Part shown: positions 15,801 to 27,602 of the stretch, in pieces | Layout: every line of letters starts with the position of its first letter | Position numbering within the stretch: position 1 is the first letter of the stretch | NCBI GenBank assembly: GCA_016841205.1 | Contig: JAENZP010000002.1 | Span: 186,001 to 250,000 of the forward strand | Origin: Desulfoscipio geothermicus | GTDB taxonomy: Bacteria; Bacillota; Desulfotomaculia; Desulfotomaculales; Desulfallaceae | DNA length: 64,000 nucleotides | Direction of reading: 5' to 3' | Position numbers and translations under genes: made by a program | The notes under the pieces: model-generated | The model's input: the letters and a program-made list of their open reading frames with translations, nothing else | Told to the model about the DNA's origin: nothing | The model's database searches: none

Positions 15801-17954
15801 TTACAGTCTGGTGAGCAGGGGACCAAGGATCAGGGAAATAGTACCTGCCACTTTGATCAGCGGGTTCATAGCAGGACCGGAGGTATCTTTACAAGGGTCA
15901 CCTACGGTATCACCGATAACCGCCGCCTGGTGAATCGGGTTGGGTTTGCCGTCAATCTTCTTGCCGCCCAGGGCGCCGCCTTCAATGTATTTTTTAGCAT
16001 TGTCCCAAGCACCGCCGGCGTTGGCCAGGAACAGGGCCAGCAGCACACCGGTGGTGGTAAGACCGGTCAGGAAACCAGCCAGCGCCATAGCACCAAGACC
16101 AAAACCAACGAGAGGCGGAACGACAACGGCTATAACGCCGGGGAAGATCATCTTGCTGATTGCGGAGCGGGTAGCAATGTCCACACAGCGAGCGTAGTCA
16201 GGCTTGCCGGTACCTTCCATAATACCGGGGATTTCCCGGAACTGGCGACGAACTTCTTCCACCATTCCGAATGCGGCTTCACCCACCGCACGCATGGTGC
16301 GGGCGCCAATCAGGAAAGGTACTGCGCCGCCAATGAAAACACCTACCAAAACCATGGGATCAGTTACGTTAACAATGAAGTTGCCGCCGGTAGCTGCCAA
16401 AGCATCATGCATATTTGGATTATGCTTAATACCGTCAACAAAGGCACTAAACAGCGCCAAAGCGGTCAAAGCAGCGGAGCCAATGGCGAAGCCTTTGGCA
16501 ATGGCCGCAGTGGTGTTACCCACGGCATCCAGTTTATCAGTTCTCTCACGCACTTTCGGGGGCAACTCGGCCATTTCGGCGATACCACCGGCGTTATCAG
16601 CCACAGGGCCAAAGGAGTCCATAGCCACAACCATACCGGCTGTGGAGAGCATGCCCATAGCCGCCATAGCAATACCATAGATGGACCAAAGGGCAGCCTG
16701 TCCTTCAGGAGCGTTCGACAATACGGACCAGAAGGAGAAGTAAATAGCGCCGGCAAATACCAGCATGGGGAAGAATGTAGATTCCATACCCACTGCCAGA
16801 CCGTTAATAATGTTGGTGGCAGGGCCGGATTTGGAAGCTTCGGCAATTTTCAATACCGGGGTTTTATTATTTGCTGTATAGAATTCGGTTAGCCAACCTA
16901 CGGCCACGTTAACGATCAAACCGGCTGCAACGGCCATAAAAATACCGAAGGAAACATTACCGAAGGCCACACCGCTCGGTTCGGCAATACCGGTTGCAGG
17001 AAAAACAGCCTTGGCCGCAAACCAAGTGCCAATTAGGGTCATAACATTAGTGCTCCACAGGCCTATGTTCAAAGCAACCTGCGGGTTGCCGCCTTCACTT
17101 GTGCGCACGGTAAAGGTACCAAGAATGGCAGCGATAATACCAACCGCTCCTATCAGCAGCGGGAAGATAACACCGGAGAAACCAAACAGTGTGTTACCAA
17201 TCAACATGGCTGCGATGGTAGTTGCAGCATAAGATTCAAATAAGTCAGCACCCATACCGGCGGTGTCACCAACGTTGTCACCAACGTTGTCAGCAATGGT
17301 AGCAGGGTTGCGCGGGTCGTCTTCCGGAATACCGGCTTCAACTTTACCCACCAGGTCAGCGCCCACGTCGGCAGCTTTGGTATAGATACCACCGCCAACC
17401 CTGGCGAAAAACGCAATAACAGATGCGCCAAAAGCGAAGCTGTTAATAATCAGCGGGCTCTTGAAAATAATAAACAATACGGAAACACCCAGCAAGCCTA
17501 ATCCGGCTACGGACAGCCCCATAACAGCGCCGGCCCGGAAGGAAACCTGCAAAGCTTTGCCCAGACCGAAGCTGCGGGCAGCTTCAGCGGTACGAGCGTT
17601 AGATTTGGTGGTACTATTCATGCCAATATAACCGGCAATGGCAGAGCAAACCGCGCCCACCAGGAATGAAATAGCTGACGCCGGACCTACGGGCAGATGG
17701 GAACCTGGACGTTGTTCAATAAAAAATCCGGCAATCCATAATAAAATAAAAATTACAATTGCGAAGGGAGCAAGTGTTTTGTACTGGCGGTTCATATACG
17801 CCATTGCACCCTCTTGAATAGCCTCGGAAAGCTGCTTCATTTTGAGTGTACCCATACTCTCTTTCAGAACCTGGGACATTGTGAAAAGGGCGAACAGCAG
17901 CGCCAGGGCACCTGCTCCAGCAGCATAGTAGGCCAAAGTAATATTAAAGTCCAC
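15801..17954 (-). CDS. hppA: K+-stimulated membrane-bound ion-translocating pyrophosphatase
   Basis: A 717-residue integral membrane pyrophosphatase with about 16 helices that couples PPi hydrolysis to H+ or Na+ export. The acidic catalytic motifs are clear: [13 protein letters not shown] and [19 protein letters not shown] (about 190-225), then [17 protein letters not shown] (about 440) and [18 protein letters not shown] (about 680). [10 protein letters not shown] (about 475), with Ala in place of Lys, is the mark of the K+-dependent subfamily. Which ion is pumped cannot be decided by eye. GTG start at 17954 follows AGGAGGATAATTATAA. It saves energy from biosynthetic PPi, common in energy-limited anaerobes. 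It stands alone between a terminator and secG. Confidence 0.96.
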   Translation of the reverse strand: MDFNITLAYYAAGAGALALLFALFTMSQVLKESMGTLKMKQLSEAIQEGAMAYMNRQYKTLAPFAIVIFILLWIAGFFIEQRPGSHLPVGPASAISFLVGAVCSAIAGYIGMNSTTKSNARTAEAARSFGLGKALQVSFRAGAVMGLSVAGLGLLGVSVLFIIFKSPLIINSFAFGASVIAFFARVGGGIYTKAADVGADLVGKVEAGIPEDDPRNPATIADNVGDNVGDTAGMGADLFESYAATTIAAMLIGNTLFGFSGVIFPLLIGAVGIIAAILGTFTVRTSEGGNPQVALNIGLWSTNVMTLIGTWFAAKAVFPATGIAEPSGVAFGNVSFGIFMAVAAGLIVNVAVGWLTEFYTANNKTPVLKIAEASKSGPATNIINGLAVGMESTFFPMLVFAGAIYFSFWSVLSNAPEGQAALWSIYGIAMAAMGMLSTAGMVVAMDSFGPVADNAGGIAEMAELPPKVRERTDKLDAVGNTTAAIAKGFAIGSAALTALALFSAFVDGIKHNPNMHDALAATGGNFIVNVTDPMVLVGVFIGGAVPFLIGARTMRAVGEAAFGMVEEVRRQFREIPGIMEGTGKPDYARCVDIATRSAISKMIFPGVIAVVVPPLVGFGLGAMALAGFLTGLTTTGVLLALFLANAGGAWDNAKKYIEGGALGGKKIDGKPNPIHQAAVIGDTVGDPCKDTSGPAMNPLIKVAGTISLILGPLLTRL

Positions 17955-18141
17955 TTATAATTATCCTCCTCTTCCCCCTAAAATAAGCATTCTTTTAACA
18001 AATAACTATTAATATAATACCCAAACGACAACGGGTCCTATATTCACCTCCTAAAAAATTTTTTAGCAAAAATTATAGCATAGTGCATAAATAATATTGT
18101 CGATTAACCTTAGCAAATATTGCCTTACAATAAACTTAAAT

Positions 18142-18170
18142 AAAAATCCGGGAATACCCCGGATTTTTAT
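18142..18170 (-). terminator. Terminator of the pgk-secG unit
   Basis: AAAATCCGGGGTATTCCCGGATTTTT on the minus strand (stem ATCCGGG/CCCGGAT) is followed by ATTT. It overlaps the last codons of secG. Confidence 0.8.
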
Positions 18171-18409
18171 CTGGCCAAAACTACAAGTATCAATGAAACG
18201 GCAGCGAAAGCAATAGCCACAAAGACAGTAATTTTAGCTAGAAAATCATCCAAACCTTTTTTCTTGCCGAAGAAAGTTTCAGCGCCTCCGGCGATGGCTC
18301 CCGATAAACCTGCGCTTTTGCCCGATTGCAATAAAATTACTGCTATTAACCCTATACTAAGGATTACTTGAAGCACAGTTAAAATTATTTGCCAAACAGC
18401 CAATTTCAC
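18167..18409 (-). CDS. secG: Protein translocase subunit SecG
   Basis: An 80-residue protein with two membrane helices: VWQIILTVLQVILSIGLIAV and ITVFVAIAFAAVSLILVVLA. The cytoplasmic loop QSGKSAGLSGAIAGGAETFF then GKKKGLDDFL is the family hallmark. It is the auxiliary subunit of SecYEG. The frame starts at GTG 18409, but the ribosome site GGGGGA is better placed for the TTG two codons later. It follows enolase, as is typical for Firmicutes (eno-secG). Confidence 0.95.
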   Translation of the reverse strand: MKLAVWQIILTVLQVILSIGLIAVILLQSGKSAGLSGAIAGGAETFFGKKKGLDDFLAKITVFVAIAFAAVSLILVVLAR

Positions 18410-18506
18410 TCCCCCTTAATAACATAAAAACATTTTAATATACCGGAGTAGATAAAGCAACACTTGTACTAAAGAACGGGGCAATATAGCACGGGAAGTG
18501 CAGAGG

Positions 18507-19793
<1,287 letters not shown>

Positions 19794-19852
19794 TTAATAA
19801 CCTCCTCGGAACATTTTGACTTTTTATTTTCAACATTCAACACCTGGCGGCA

Positions 19853-21400
19853 TTAATCTGAATCCAACAGACTATGTCCCGTCATTTCCGGTGGTTTTTC
19901 TAAATTGAGCAGGTGCAGCACTGTGGGAGCTAGGTCTTCTAGGCGCCCTGGGCTTAATTTAGCATTTTTGTGCTCCCGGCTTACCAGTATAAATGGGGCG
20001 GGGTCTGTAGTATGGGCCGTGAATGGCTCACCGTTTTCATCAAGCATAATTTCAGCGTTGCCGTGGTCAGCGGTGATCAGCGCTATACCGCCCGCCTGCT
20101 GTACGGCCTGCACTCCCCGGCCGATACACCGGTCTACCGTTTCCACAGCTTTAATGGCTGCGGGAAGCACCCCGGTATGCCCCACCATATCCGGGTTGGC
20201 ATAATTAACTATAATTACATCATATACTTGCTCATTTATTTTATCCAGCAGAACATCGGTGACTTTCTCAGCGCTCATTCCAGGCTGCATATCATAGGTA
20301 GCCACGCTGGGCGATGGTACTAATATCCGGTCCTCACCCTCATTCGGCTTTTCCACGCCGCCGTTAAAAAAAAAGGTGACATGAGCATATTTTTCGGTTT
20401 CAGCCAAACGTAACTGCTTAAGATTATGGTAACTAAGCACTTCGCCCAGAGTATTGACCAGCACCTTGGGACGGTAAGCCACCGGCGCATCGATGGTTTT
20501 ATCGTACTGGGTCATACAAACATAATGTACCAAAGGCCGGTCGGCTGGCCGCTCAAAGCCTTCAAAATCATTGTCCACAAAGGCACGGGTGATTTGCCTG
20601 GCCCGGTCGGGCCGGAAGTTAAAGAAAATAATGGCATCTCCGCCGGCTACCCGTCCAACGGGATTGCCCTGTCCATCTACCACCACGGTAGGTTTCACAA
20701 ATTCATCGGTCTCCTGGCGTTCGTAAGCCTGCTCCAATGCTTCCAGGCCCGATGAGGCCCGGTACCCCTCACCCCGTACCATAGCATAATAAGCAGCTTT
20801 AGTACGCTCCCAGCGATGATCCCGGTCCATGGCATAATATCTTCCCATTACGGTAGCCACTTGCCCGGTTTCCAATTTGATCATGCGTTCGGTAAGGGGC
20901 ATAATGTATTCCCGCGCGTTGGCAGGGGGCACATCCCGGCCATCCAGAAAAACATGTACAAATACCCGTGACAAACCCTGGTCACGGGCCAACTCCAAAA
21001 GTGCATATAAATGTTCAATGTGGCTATGCACGCCACCGTCAGAAAGCAAACCCATCAAATGCAAGGCAGATTGACGATCCCGTACTTTATCCATGGCCTC
21101 CAGCAACACCGGGTTATCGTAAAAGGTGTGCTCCCGAATAGCCTTTGTAATTCTGGTTAATTCCTGATAGACCACTCGCCCGGCACCGATGTTTAAATGC
21201 CCCACCTCGGAATTGCCCATTTGCCCCTCGGGCAGCCCCACATCCTCACCGGAAGTGCCCAGGACAGTATGAGGATATTGGGCGAACAGTTTGTCCATGT
21301 TTGGCTTTTTAGCCAAGGCAATGGCATTGCCCCGGCTCTTTTCACATATGCCCCAGCCATCTAAGATAAAGAGCGCCAAAGGACGCTTATTGGTAACCAA
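19853..21400 (-). CDS. gpmI: 2,3-BPG-independent phosphoglycerate mutase
   Basis: A 515-residue, two-domain, Mn-dependent mutase interconverting 3- and 2-phosphoglycerate. ALFILDGWG holds the first metal ligands. GNSEVGHLNIGAGRVVYQEL carries the phosphoserine (Ser of NSEVG, about 62). HVFLDGRDVPP, FFNFRPDRARQ and ITADHGNAE are further signatures. Translation starts at TTG 21400 behind GAGGAGG. Spacing to tpiA is 12 nt, so it is co-transcribed. Confidence 0.97.
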   Translation of the reverse strand: MVTNKRPLALFILDGWGICEKSRGNAIALAKKPNMDKLFAQYPHTVLGTSGEDVGLPEGQMGNSEVGHLNIGAGRVVYQELTRITKAIREHTFYDNPVLLEAMDKVRDRQSALHLMGLLSDGGVHSHIEHLYALLELARDQGLSRVFVHVFLDGRDVPPANAREYIMPLTERMIKLETGQVATVMGRYYAMDRDHRWERTKAAYYAMVRGEGYRASSGLEALEQAYERQETDEFVKPTVVVDGQGNPVGRVAGGDAIIFFNFRPDRARQITRAFVDNDFEGFERPADRPLVHYVCMTQYDKTIDAPVAYRPKVLVNTLGEVLSYHNLKQLRLAETEKYAHVTFFFNGGVEKPNEGEDRILVPSPSVATYDMQPGMSAEKVTDVLLDKINEQVYDVIIVNYANPDMVGHTGVLPAAIKAVETVDRCIGRGVQAVQQAGGIALITADHGNAEIMLDENGEPFTAHTTDPAPFILVSREHKNAKLSPGRLEDLAPTVLHLLNLEKPPEMTGHSLLDSD

Positions 21401-21412
21401 AACATTTCCTCC

Positions 21413-22186
21413 TCAATAGCCGACAACAGCGTTTTTGATAATATCGGTGAAGCTGTCGACTTCCAGACTGGCACCACCCACCAGCGCCCCGTCAATATCG
21501 GGCTGAGCCATTAATTCAGCAGTATTACCCGGCTTAACACTGCCCCCGTACTGGATTCGGACTGCCTGAGCCGCCGCTTCACCAAACAGGTTGCGCAACA
21601 AACCCCGGATGAACTTGTTCACCTGCTGGGCATCAGCGGCTGATGCCGTGCGCCCGGTGCCGATAGCCCATACAGGTTCGTAAGCAACTACCAGCCCGGC
21701 GGCAGCCTGCCGGGCAGTCAATTCTGCCAGAGAGCCTTCCACCTGGCGGCGCACAACTTCTTCTGTGTTGCCAGACTCCCGCTCCTCCAGCCGCTCGCCG
21801 ACACAAACAATCGGAATTAACTCATGAGCCAGCGCGGCATGCACCTTTTTATTCACCACCGCATCAGTTTCCCCGAAATACTGCCGGCGCTCCGAATGAC
21901 CCAAAATAACATAGCGGCAGCCGATCTCTTTTAACATTCCGGGGGCAACTTCTCCGGTGTACGCACCCTCGTCCTCCCAGTACATATTCTGGGCCCCCAG
22001 AGCAATGCCGGCTCCCTGGTCCCGCAACTGTCCGGCCACCGCCGCTAGGGCGGTAAATGGCGGGCATACCACCATTTCCACCCCTTTTATTCCGGCCACT
22101 CGGACCGCGAGCTCACTCACAAAATTGACCGCCTCGCCAACGGTCTTGAACATTTTCCAGTTACCCGCTATGATGGGTGTACCCAT
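21413..22186 (-). CDS. tpiA: Triosephosphate isomerase
   Basis: A 257-residue (alpha/beta)8 isomerase. Asn-Lys pair in IIAGNWKMFKT (about 8-14), catalytic His in YVILGHSERR (about 97), catalytic Glu in VVAYEPVWAIGTG (about 169), and phosphate loop IQYGGSVKPGN are all present. Its start (ATG 22186, behind GGAGAG) lies 19 nt inside the end of pgk, indicating translational coupling. Confidence 0.97.
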   Translation of the reverse strand: MGTPIIAGNWKMFKTVGEAVNFVSELAVRVAGIKGVEMVVCPPFTALAAVAGQLRDQGAGIALGAQNMYWEDEGAYTGEVAPGMLKEIGCRYVILGHSERRQYFGETDAVVNKKVHAALAHELIPIVCVGERLEERESGNTEEVVRRQVEGSLAELTARQAAAGLVVAYEPVWAIGTGRTASAADAQQVNKFIRGLLRNLFGEAAAQAVRIQYGGSVKPGNTAELMAQPDIDGALVGGASLEVDSFTDIIKNAVVGY

Positions 22187-23415
22187 GACACACTCTCCTC
22201 TGGATACTGCGGAAAGACCTCGCTGCGGTCTATCTCTTGTAGGACCGCCAAACCAGGCAATTCTTTGCCCTCTAAAAAGGCTAGTGACGCGCCACCACCC
22301 GTGGAGACATGCGTAATTTTATCGGCCACCCCGGCCTTTTCCACCGCCGCCGCCGAATCACCGCCGCCGATGATGGTGATGGCATTAAGCTCGGCCAGCG
22401 CCCGGGCGATTTCCATGGTACCGTTAGCAAATGGTTCCATTTCAAATACGCCCATGGGGCCATTCCATAGCACGGTAGCCACCTTATCAAACTGGGCAGT
22501 GAACTTTTTCACGGTTTCCGGTCCTATATCCAGTATCATATAATCCTTAGGTACAGCGTTCACCGGCACTACTTGGGCATCGGCATCGGGAGACATTTCC
22601 CGGGCCACCACCACATCCACGGGTAACACCAGTTCTACGCCTTTATCCCGGGCATTTTGCATCAACTGCCCGGCTAACTCCACTTTATCTGCTTCCAAAA
22701 ATGATTTGCCTATTTCAAGACCGCTAGCTTTAAGAAAGGTGTTCGCCATACCACCGCCAATTAACAAGGTGCATACCTTGCTTAATAAATTGTTTATCAC
22801 TGTTATTTTATCTGAGACTTTGGCCCCGCCCATAATGGCCACAAAGGGACATTTCGGCGAACTTAGCACCTGTCCCAACATGGTAATTTCCTTTTCCATT
22901 AAAAGACCAGCCACTACAGGGAGAAATTGCGCAACCCCATAATTGGACGCATGGGCCCGGTGAACCATGCCAAAGGCATCATCTACCAGCACTTCAGCCA
23001 GAGAGGCCAACTGGCGGGCAAAACCGTCATCGTTTGCTTTTTCCTCGGGATGAAACCGCAGGTTCTCAAGCAGAAGTACTTCGCCTTCCCTAAGCTGACT
23101 CACCGCCTGCTGAGCTTGCTCTCCAACACAGTCGTCGGCCTTTTGCACTGGAACCCCCAGCAGCCGTTCAAGACAGGCGGCCACAACATCCATCCGGTAA
23201 ATTCCATTTGACTGCCCACCCTTTGGCCTACCCAAGTGCGACATTAATATTACCTTAGCTTTTTCATCAATCAGATACTTTATTGTAGGCAACGTCGCCT
23301 TTACACGAGTATCGTCGGTAACATTGCCCTCTTTATCCAAAGGAACGTTGAAATCCACCCTTACCAGCACCCGTTTGCCGGACACATCCACATCCCGGAT
23401 TGTCTTTTTGGACAT
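22168..23415 (-). CDS. pgk: Phosphoglycerate kinase
   Basis: A 415-residue kinase transferring phosphate from 1,3-bisphosphoglycerate to ADP. RVLVRVDFNVPLDKEGN opens the N-domain, MSHLGRPKGG holds the substrate site, AIMGGAKVSDKI the hinge, and IGGGDSAAAVEKAG the nucleotide loop. The C-terminus (ALAVLQEI..., ending VSWVHPS) runs about 20 residues beyond the usual end because the stop lies inside the tpiA start region. GGAGGGATCTT precedes ATG 23415. Unlike the common order, no gapA or cggR precedes it: rpoN is the upstream gene. Confidence 0.97.
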   Translation of the reverse strand: MSKKTIRDVDVSGKRVLVRVDFNVPLDKEGNVTDDTRVKATLPTIKYLIDEKAKVILMSHLGRPKGGQSNGIYRMDVVAACLERLLGVPVQKADDCVGEQAQQAVSQLREGEVLLLENLRFHPEEKANDDGFARQLASLAEVLVDDAFGMVHRAHASNYGVAQFLPVVAGLLMEKEITMLGQVLSSPKCPFVAIMGGAKVSDKITVINNLLSKVCTLLIGGGMANTFLKASGLEIGKSFLEADKVELAGQLMQNARDKGVELVLPVDVVVAREMSPDADAQVVPVNAVPKDYMILDIGPETVKKFTAQFDKVATVLWNGPMGVFEMEPFANGTMEIARALAELNAITIIGGGDSAAAVEKAGVADKITHVSTGGGASLAFLEGKELPGLAVLQEIDRSEVFPQYPEESVSWVHPS

Positions 23416-23735
23416 AAGATCCCTCCTTCAGAAATATTATAAACATATCACCATCGTGGAAAGCGCATCTACAATAGAGAAATGTAAGTCAACATTATAA
23501 CCGGAGGAAACGAGTGTTAATTAGCCGTATTTAGTATGCCCTTAATTTTTCTTCGGATGCATTTTGCATAACCGCGCTTATTTCCTCCAAAATTACTTTT
23601 TCTGAGCTATTTCATCACCACTATTACTGCCGCTACTTTTAATAGTATACATCAGTAGCTATTATTTAATCAAATATGTTATACTCTATTCGCTCATTTC
23701 TATATTAGTTCCTTCTTTTATGTATACAAGAATAC
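23416..23735. other. Intergenic region between rpoN and pgk (place where gapA is usually found)
   Basis: No intact gene. A short minus-strand frame reads SEEKLRAY-stop after GGAGGAAATA but has no clear start. TTGACT with nearby TATAAT-like words (about 23485-23500 on the minus strand) could form the pgk promoter, but I cannot fix it. Confidence 0.4.
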
Positions 23736-23772
23736 AAAAAAAAATTAAAAAAAGAACCGCCAAGCGGTTCCC
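23735..23772 (-). terminator. Terminator of rpoN
   Basis: GAACCGC and GCGGTTC (23770-23764 and 23760-23754 on the minus strand) form a 7-bp stem with a 3-nt loop, followed by a long T-rich run. Confidence 0.88.
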
Positions 23773-23783
23773 CTTTCTTAATG

Positions 23784-25214
23784 CTAATACCGTTTTCTTT
23801 TTCTAATAGGTGGTATATTCATCTCATCACGATATTTGGCCACTGTACGCCGGGAAATCTTAACACCACGCGTGTTAAACATATCTGCAATCTGCTGATC
23901 GTTTAACGGCGTTTTGGTATCTTCCCCTTCGACAATCTCTTGTAAGGTTTTTTTAATGCTTTCGGCAGAAACCGCGGACCCTTCAATGCTGCTCAAACCG
24001 GAAGAAAAAAAGTATTTCATTTCAAAAACACCCAAGGGAGTCTGAATATATTTATTCGATGTTGCCCTGGATACAGTAGACTCATGCAAGCCCACAATAT
24101 CCGCCACTGTCTTAAGATTTAGCGGTTTTAAATGTTTAACCCCATAATCCAGAAAATCACGCTGCAGGTCAATAAGACATTTAGTAACCTTGTACAGGGT
24201 CAAACGGCGCTGCTCGATGCTTTTAATCAACCAGGCCGCAGCATTTAGTTTATTTTCCACAAATTTTTTGGTCTGGCTGTCACCCTTACCCTGGCCCAGC
24301 ACGGCACGATATGTGCTGTTGATAGTTAAACGGGGCACAGAAGTATCATTGGTGATAATTTCATATTCACCATCCACTTTATTTAACACAATATCCGGAA
24401 CAATGTAACGATTATCACACAGATTGCTGAAATTACGCCCGGGTTTAGGGTCCAGGGTTTTCAGTAAATCAGCCACCCGCTGGACCTCTTGTACCGGCAC
24501 ACCCAACACCTGAGCGATACGGTTGTACTTGCCATCGGCCAGGTCCGTAAGATAGCTTTCCACTACCACGCAAACAAGTAGGTCATCGTCAAGGTTTAGG
24601 TATTTCAATTGCAGCAGCAGGCATTCCTGCAGCGAACGGGCCCCCACCCCCGGCGGGTCGAAGGTTTGCACAATCTTCAAAGCATTCAGCACCTCATCAG
24701 TAGAGGCACCTACTTGTTTCGCTATATCATTAATTGAATAACTAAGATAACCATGATCATTAATATTCCCGATGATATATTCAGCAATGATTCTTTTACG
24801 CTCAACACACTTAACCAGGCCAAGCTGACGCATCAGATGTTCCATTAAATTCGGTGCAATGCTGATATAATTTTCATAGCTGTAATCATTTTGTTCCCGA
24901 CACATTTCAGACCTGGTCATTCCCAGGTCGCTGCTGTCTTGAAAATAATCCTGCCAGTCTATATCATATTCATTTTCCCTTTCTTTTTCCTTATCCTTTC
25001 CTCCAATTTCTGATTCAGCAAGTGACTGCCCTTCAATGTTCACATTTTCGAAATCTTCCCCAATTTCCAGCAATGGATTCTCCTGAAGCTGCTGTTCCAC
25101 GTACGTACCCAGTTCCAGGGAAGAAAACTGTAAAATAGCAATGGCTTGGCGCAATTCGGGAGTCATAATTAGTTTTTGAGTTTGTACAACATCAAGCACA
25201 TAACCCATGCGCAT
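23784..25214 (-). CDS. rpoN: RNA polymerase sigma-54 factor
   Basis: A ~476-residue sigma-54. Region I is QTQKLIMTPELRQAIAILQF and SSLELGTYVEQQLQENPLLE, with the Gln-rich activator contact. An acidic region II follows. The core-binding domain contains FDPPGVGARSLQECLLLQL. The C-terminal helix-turn-helix (VADIVGLHESTVSRATSNKY) and RpoN box (SRRTVAKYRDEMNIP) bind the -24/-12 promoter. The start ATG 25214 (MRMGYVLDV) is chosen because of GGGGGGG about 9 nt upstream; a longer frame begins at 25238. It sits between whiA and the glycolytic genes. Confidence 0.96.
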   Translation of the reverse strand: MRMGYVLDVVQTQKLIMTPELRQAIAILQFSSLELGTYVEQQLQENPLLEIGEDFENVNIEGQSLAESEIGGKDKEKERENEYDIDWQDYFQDSSDLGMTRSEMCREQNDYSYENYISIAPNLMEHLMRQLGLVKCVERKRIIAEYIIGNINDHGYLSYSINDIAKQVGASTDEVLNALKIVQTFDPPGVGARSLQECLLLQLKYLNLDDDLLVCVVVESYLTDLADGKYNRIAQVLGVPVQEVQRVADLLKTLDPKPGRNFSNLCDNRYIVPDIVLNKVDGEYEIITNDTSVPRLTINSTYRAVLGQGKGDSQTKKFVENKLNAAAWLIKSIEQRRLTLYKVTKCLIDLQRDFLDYGVKHLKPLNLKTVADIVGLHESTVSRATSNKYIQTPLGVFEMKYFFSSGLSSIEGSAVSAESIKKTLQEIVEGEDTKTPLNDQQIADMFNTRGVKISRRTVAKYRDEMNIPPIRKRKRY

Positions 25215-25357
25215 TAGCCAAATACCCCCCCAATTCATTCAAACATTTTAACATTTTAAATCTTAATTCGACATACACTAGCAAAAATCCTGCCTGTAAT
25301 TTTATATTCAGTTGCAAGGAAATAAATTACATATTATCCAATAACTAATAATTCAGA

Positions 25358-26311
25358 CTATGACCCTGATGAAATATCACCGGAACGCAGCTTTTCAGCA
25401 ATCCGGTCCAGTTTACGCAGGCGGTGGTTGACCCCCGATTTACCCAGCGGTGGGTTGGCTTTTTCGCCAAGTTCTTTTAAACTATCATCAGGAAATTTCA
25501 TGCGCAGCTCAGCTATCTCCCTAAGTCCGGAAGGCAATTTCTCTATACCGATAGTTCGGGCAACCAGAGCAATACTTTCAGTTTGGCGCAGCGAGGCATC
25601 CACAGTTTTATTCAAGTTGGCGGTTTCACAGTTGACCAACCGGTTTACCTGGTTGCGCATACCCTTATATATCCTGGTGTTCTCAAATTCAAGCAACGCC
25701 GAGTGGGCGCCCATCAGGTTAAGACACTCCACGATCTGCTCACTGTCTTTTAAATAAACCACAAACCATGCCTTGCGCCTGCTGATTTTAGCCGTTAAAC
25801 CAAACTTTTTCATCAAACGGCATAGGTCGGCGGCGTGCCTTCCTTTGCCGGTAATAATCTCCATATGATAATTGCCACCCGGGCTGTTAACCGAACCGCC
25901 ACCCAAAAAAGCACCCCGCAGATAAGCGCGCCGACAGCAATTACGATTTACCAAATCTTGTTGTAAAACTTCTTGCAGGGTTCCGTCCGGTTTTAGCAAG
26001 CCAAGCTGTACCAGCATGTCCCGCAGGCCCTCCTGAGGTGGTATGCGCACCCAATAAACATTGTTCTTCCGCAGGCGCAACTTCTTTTTTACCAGTACCT
26101 CAGCATGTATGCCGAAAAGTTCTTTCACCAGCTTAAATAACTTACGGGCCACGGCGGCATTATGGTTTAATATATTTAACGACACCTGCCGACCGCTCAC
26201 CTGAAGGGAACCGTCCATTTTAATCAGGGCAACCAGCTCAGCCATTTTACAACACTGTCGTGAGTCTATCACCCTGGCCAGTTCGTTTTTAGTCAGTGTG
26301 GAAAAACTCAA
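25358..26311 (-). CDS. whiA: WhiA-type DNA-binding regulator
   Basis: A ~317-residue WhiA: N-terminal degenerate LAGLIDADG homing-endonuclease-like domain ([32 protein letters not shown]) and C-terminal helix-turn-helix ([20 protein letters not shown] then [12 protein letters not shown]). In Gram-positives it affects cell division and, in actinobacteria, sporulation. TTG 26311 is chosen since GGGAGGTGG stands 4-5 nt before it. The usual neighbours rapZ and yvcK lie upstream, but here a cysteine desulfurase and thiI are inserted in between. Confidence 0.95.
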   Translation of the reverse strand: MSFSTLTKNELARVIDSRQCCKMAELVALIKMDGSLQVSGRQVSLNILNHNAAVARKLFKLVKELFGIHAEVLVKKKLRLRKNNVYWVRIPPQEGLRDMLVQLGLLKPDGTLQEVLQQDLVNRNCCRRAYLRGAFLGGGSVNSPGGNYHMEIITGKGRHAADLCRLMKKFGLTAKISRRKAWFVVYLKDSEQIVECLNLMGAHSALLEFENTRIYKGMRNQVNRLVNCETANLNKTVDASLRQTESIALVARTIGIEKLPSGLREIAELRMKFPDDSLKELGEKANPPLGKSGVNHRLRKLDRIAEKLRSGDISSGS

Positions 26312-26389
26312 CAGACCACCTCCCAAAAGAAAAACCAGCTCATCAAGTGCATTAATGCATAGTCTAAAAAATACACCATCTACAAGCCT

Positions 26390-27583
26390 TTAAGGCAGTA
26401 GCTGTTGAATATCCTCCACCACTGTCCGCTCCAGCGCCCCGGCCAGCAAGCTTTCGATATCCAGCGTTTGCTCGGCTTCCAGCGCCTGTTCCAGGCGGGG
26501 CCTGGTGGCCGGGTGTTTGGGCAAAAATAAAGTGCAACAGTCCTCATATGGAAGTATCGATGTTTGGTATGTTCCTATCGCCTGTGCCCGGCTGATAATC
26601 TCGAGCTTGTCCATGCCCACCAGCGGGCGCAACACGGGAATGTCAATTACATGGTTAATCACCCGCATGCTTTCCAACGTCTGGCTGGCCACCTGCCCCA
26701 CACTTTCCCCGGTTACCAGCGCCAATGCCCCCTGCCTATCTGCAATCCGTGCGGCCAGGCGAAACATCATGCGCCGCATTATGGTCACTCGCAGTTCCTC
26801 GGGGCAGTTTTTTTGGATTTCCTTTTGAATGTCGGTAAAATGCACTATATGGATTTTAACCCTGGATGTATAGTCTGTTAGAATGCGACACAAGTCACGT
26901 ACTTTTTCCAAAGATTTCTCACCTGTAAAAGGGAAACTGTAAAAGTGCACAGCTTCAATTTCAATACCCCGCTTCATGGCCATCCAGCCGGCCACCGGGC
27001 TGTCAATCCCCCCGGAAAGCAGCAGCAGAGCCTTGCCGCTCACACCAACGGGCAGGCCGCCCACACCCGATATATCATCGGCATAAACAAAGGCGTTTTT
27101 CTCCCGGATTTCCACCCGCACCTTGATCCGGGGTGTATGCACGTCCACTTGAAGCCCAGGAAAATTATCCAGCAAATAGCCGCCAATCAGGCCGTTAAGC
27201 TCCGGGGAAGTGCGCGGAAATTGTTTATTGGAACGCCTCGCTTCTACCTTAAAGGTCAGCGTTTCCCCGGCAGGCAGCAGTACATGAGCTGCGGCATCTT
27301 TGATAGTCGCCAGCGCCCCATCACAAATAGCCTGTTCCTCAAGGGGCAGGCGCAAAGCCGGGCTGACGCCCACAATACCGAAAACTTTACTTAATATATC
27401 CAATACCCGGGTAGACTCAGCTTCACTTTCCACCAAAATACGGCCATACACCCGCAGCACCCGGGACGACCCCAATTTCCTGAGCGCCCGGTTAATATTA
27501 TCCATTAACCGGCGCTCGAAGGCCGGCCTGTTTTTGCCCTTGAGCCCGATTTCCCCATAACGAATCATATATGTATTATACAT
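26390..27583 (-). CDS. thiI: tRNA 4-thiouridine synthetase (ThiI)
   Basis: A 397-residue protein: N-terminal ferredoxin-like and THUMP domain (RRSNKQFPRTSPELNGLIGG), then a PP-loop adenylation domain with ALLLLSGGIDSPVAGWMAMK at about 185. It activates U8 of tRNA and transfers sulfur. The short Gram-positive form lacks the rhodanese domain found in E. coli; the conserved CPEELR and CCTLFLPKHP cysteines may carry sulfur. Its upstream neighbour is a cysteine desulfurase, the natural sulfur donor. The stop-donating palindrome at 27604-27656 lies between the two genes. Confidence 0.95.
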   Translation of the reverse strand: MYNTYMIRYGEIGLKGKNRPAFERRLMDNINRALRKLGSSRVLRVYGRILVESEAESTRVLDILSKVFGIVGVSPALRLPLEEQAICDGALATIKDAAAHVLLPAGETLTFKVEARRSNKQFPRTSPELNGLIGGYLLDNFPGLQVDVHTPRIKVRVEIREKNAFVYADDISGVGGLPVGVSGKALLLLSGGIDSPVAGWMAMKRGIEIEAVHFYSFPFTGEKSLEKVRDLCRILTDYTSRVKIHIVHFTDIQKEIQKNCPEELRVTIMRRMMFRLAARIADRQGALALVTGESVGQVASQTLESMRVINHVIDIPVLRPLVGMDKLEIISRAQAIGTYQTSILPYEDCCTLFLPKHPATRPRLEQALEAEQTLDIESLLAGALERTVVEDIQQLLP

Positions 27584-27602
27584 AACCTATCGTTCCTTTC
27601 AC

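Noticed and set aside
15687-16892. Long plus-strand open frame of about 400 codons opposite hppA
   Set aside because: It lies entirely antisense to the clear pyrophosphatase gene apart from its first codons, has His/Asn/Gly-rich nonsense composition and no ribosome site.
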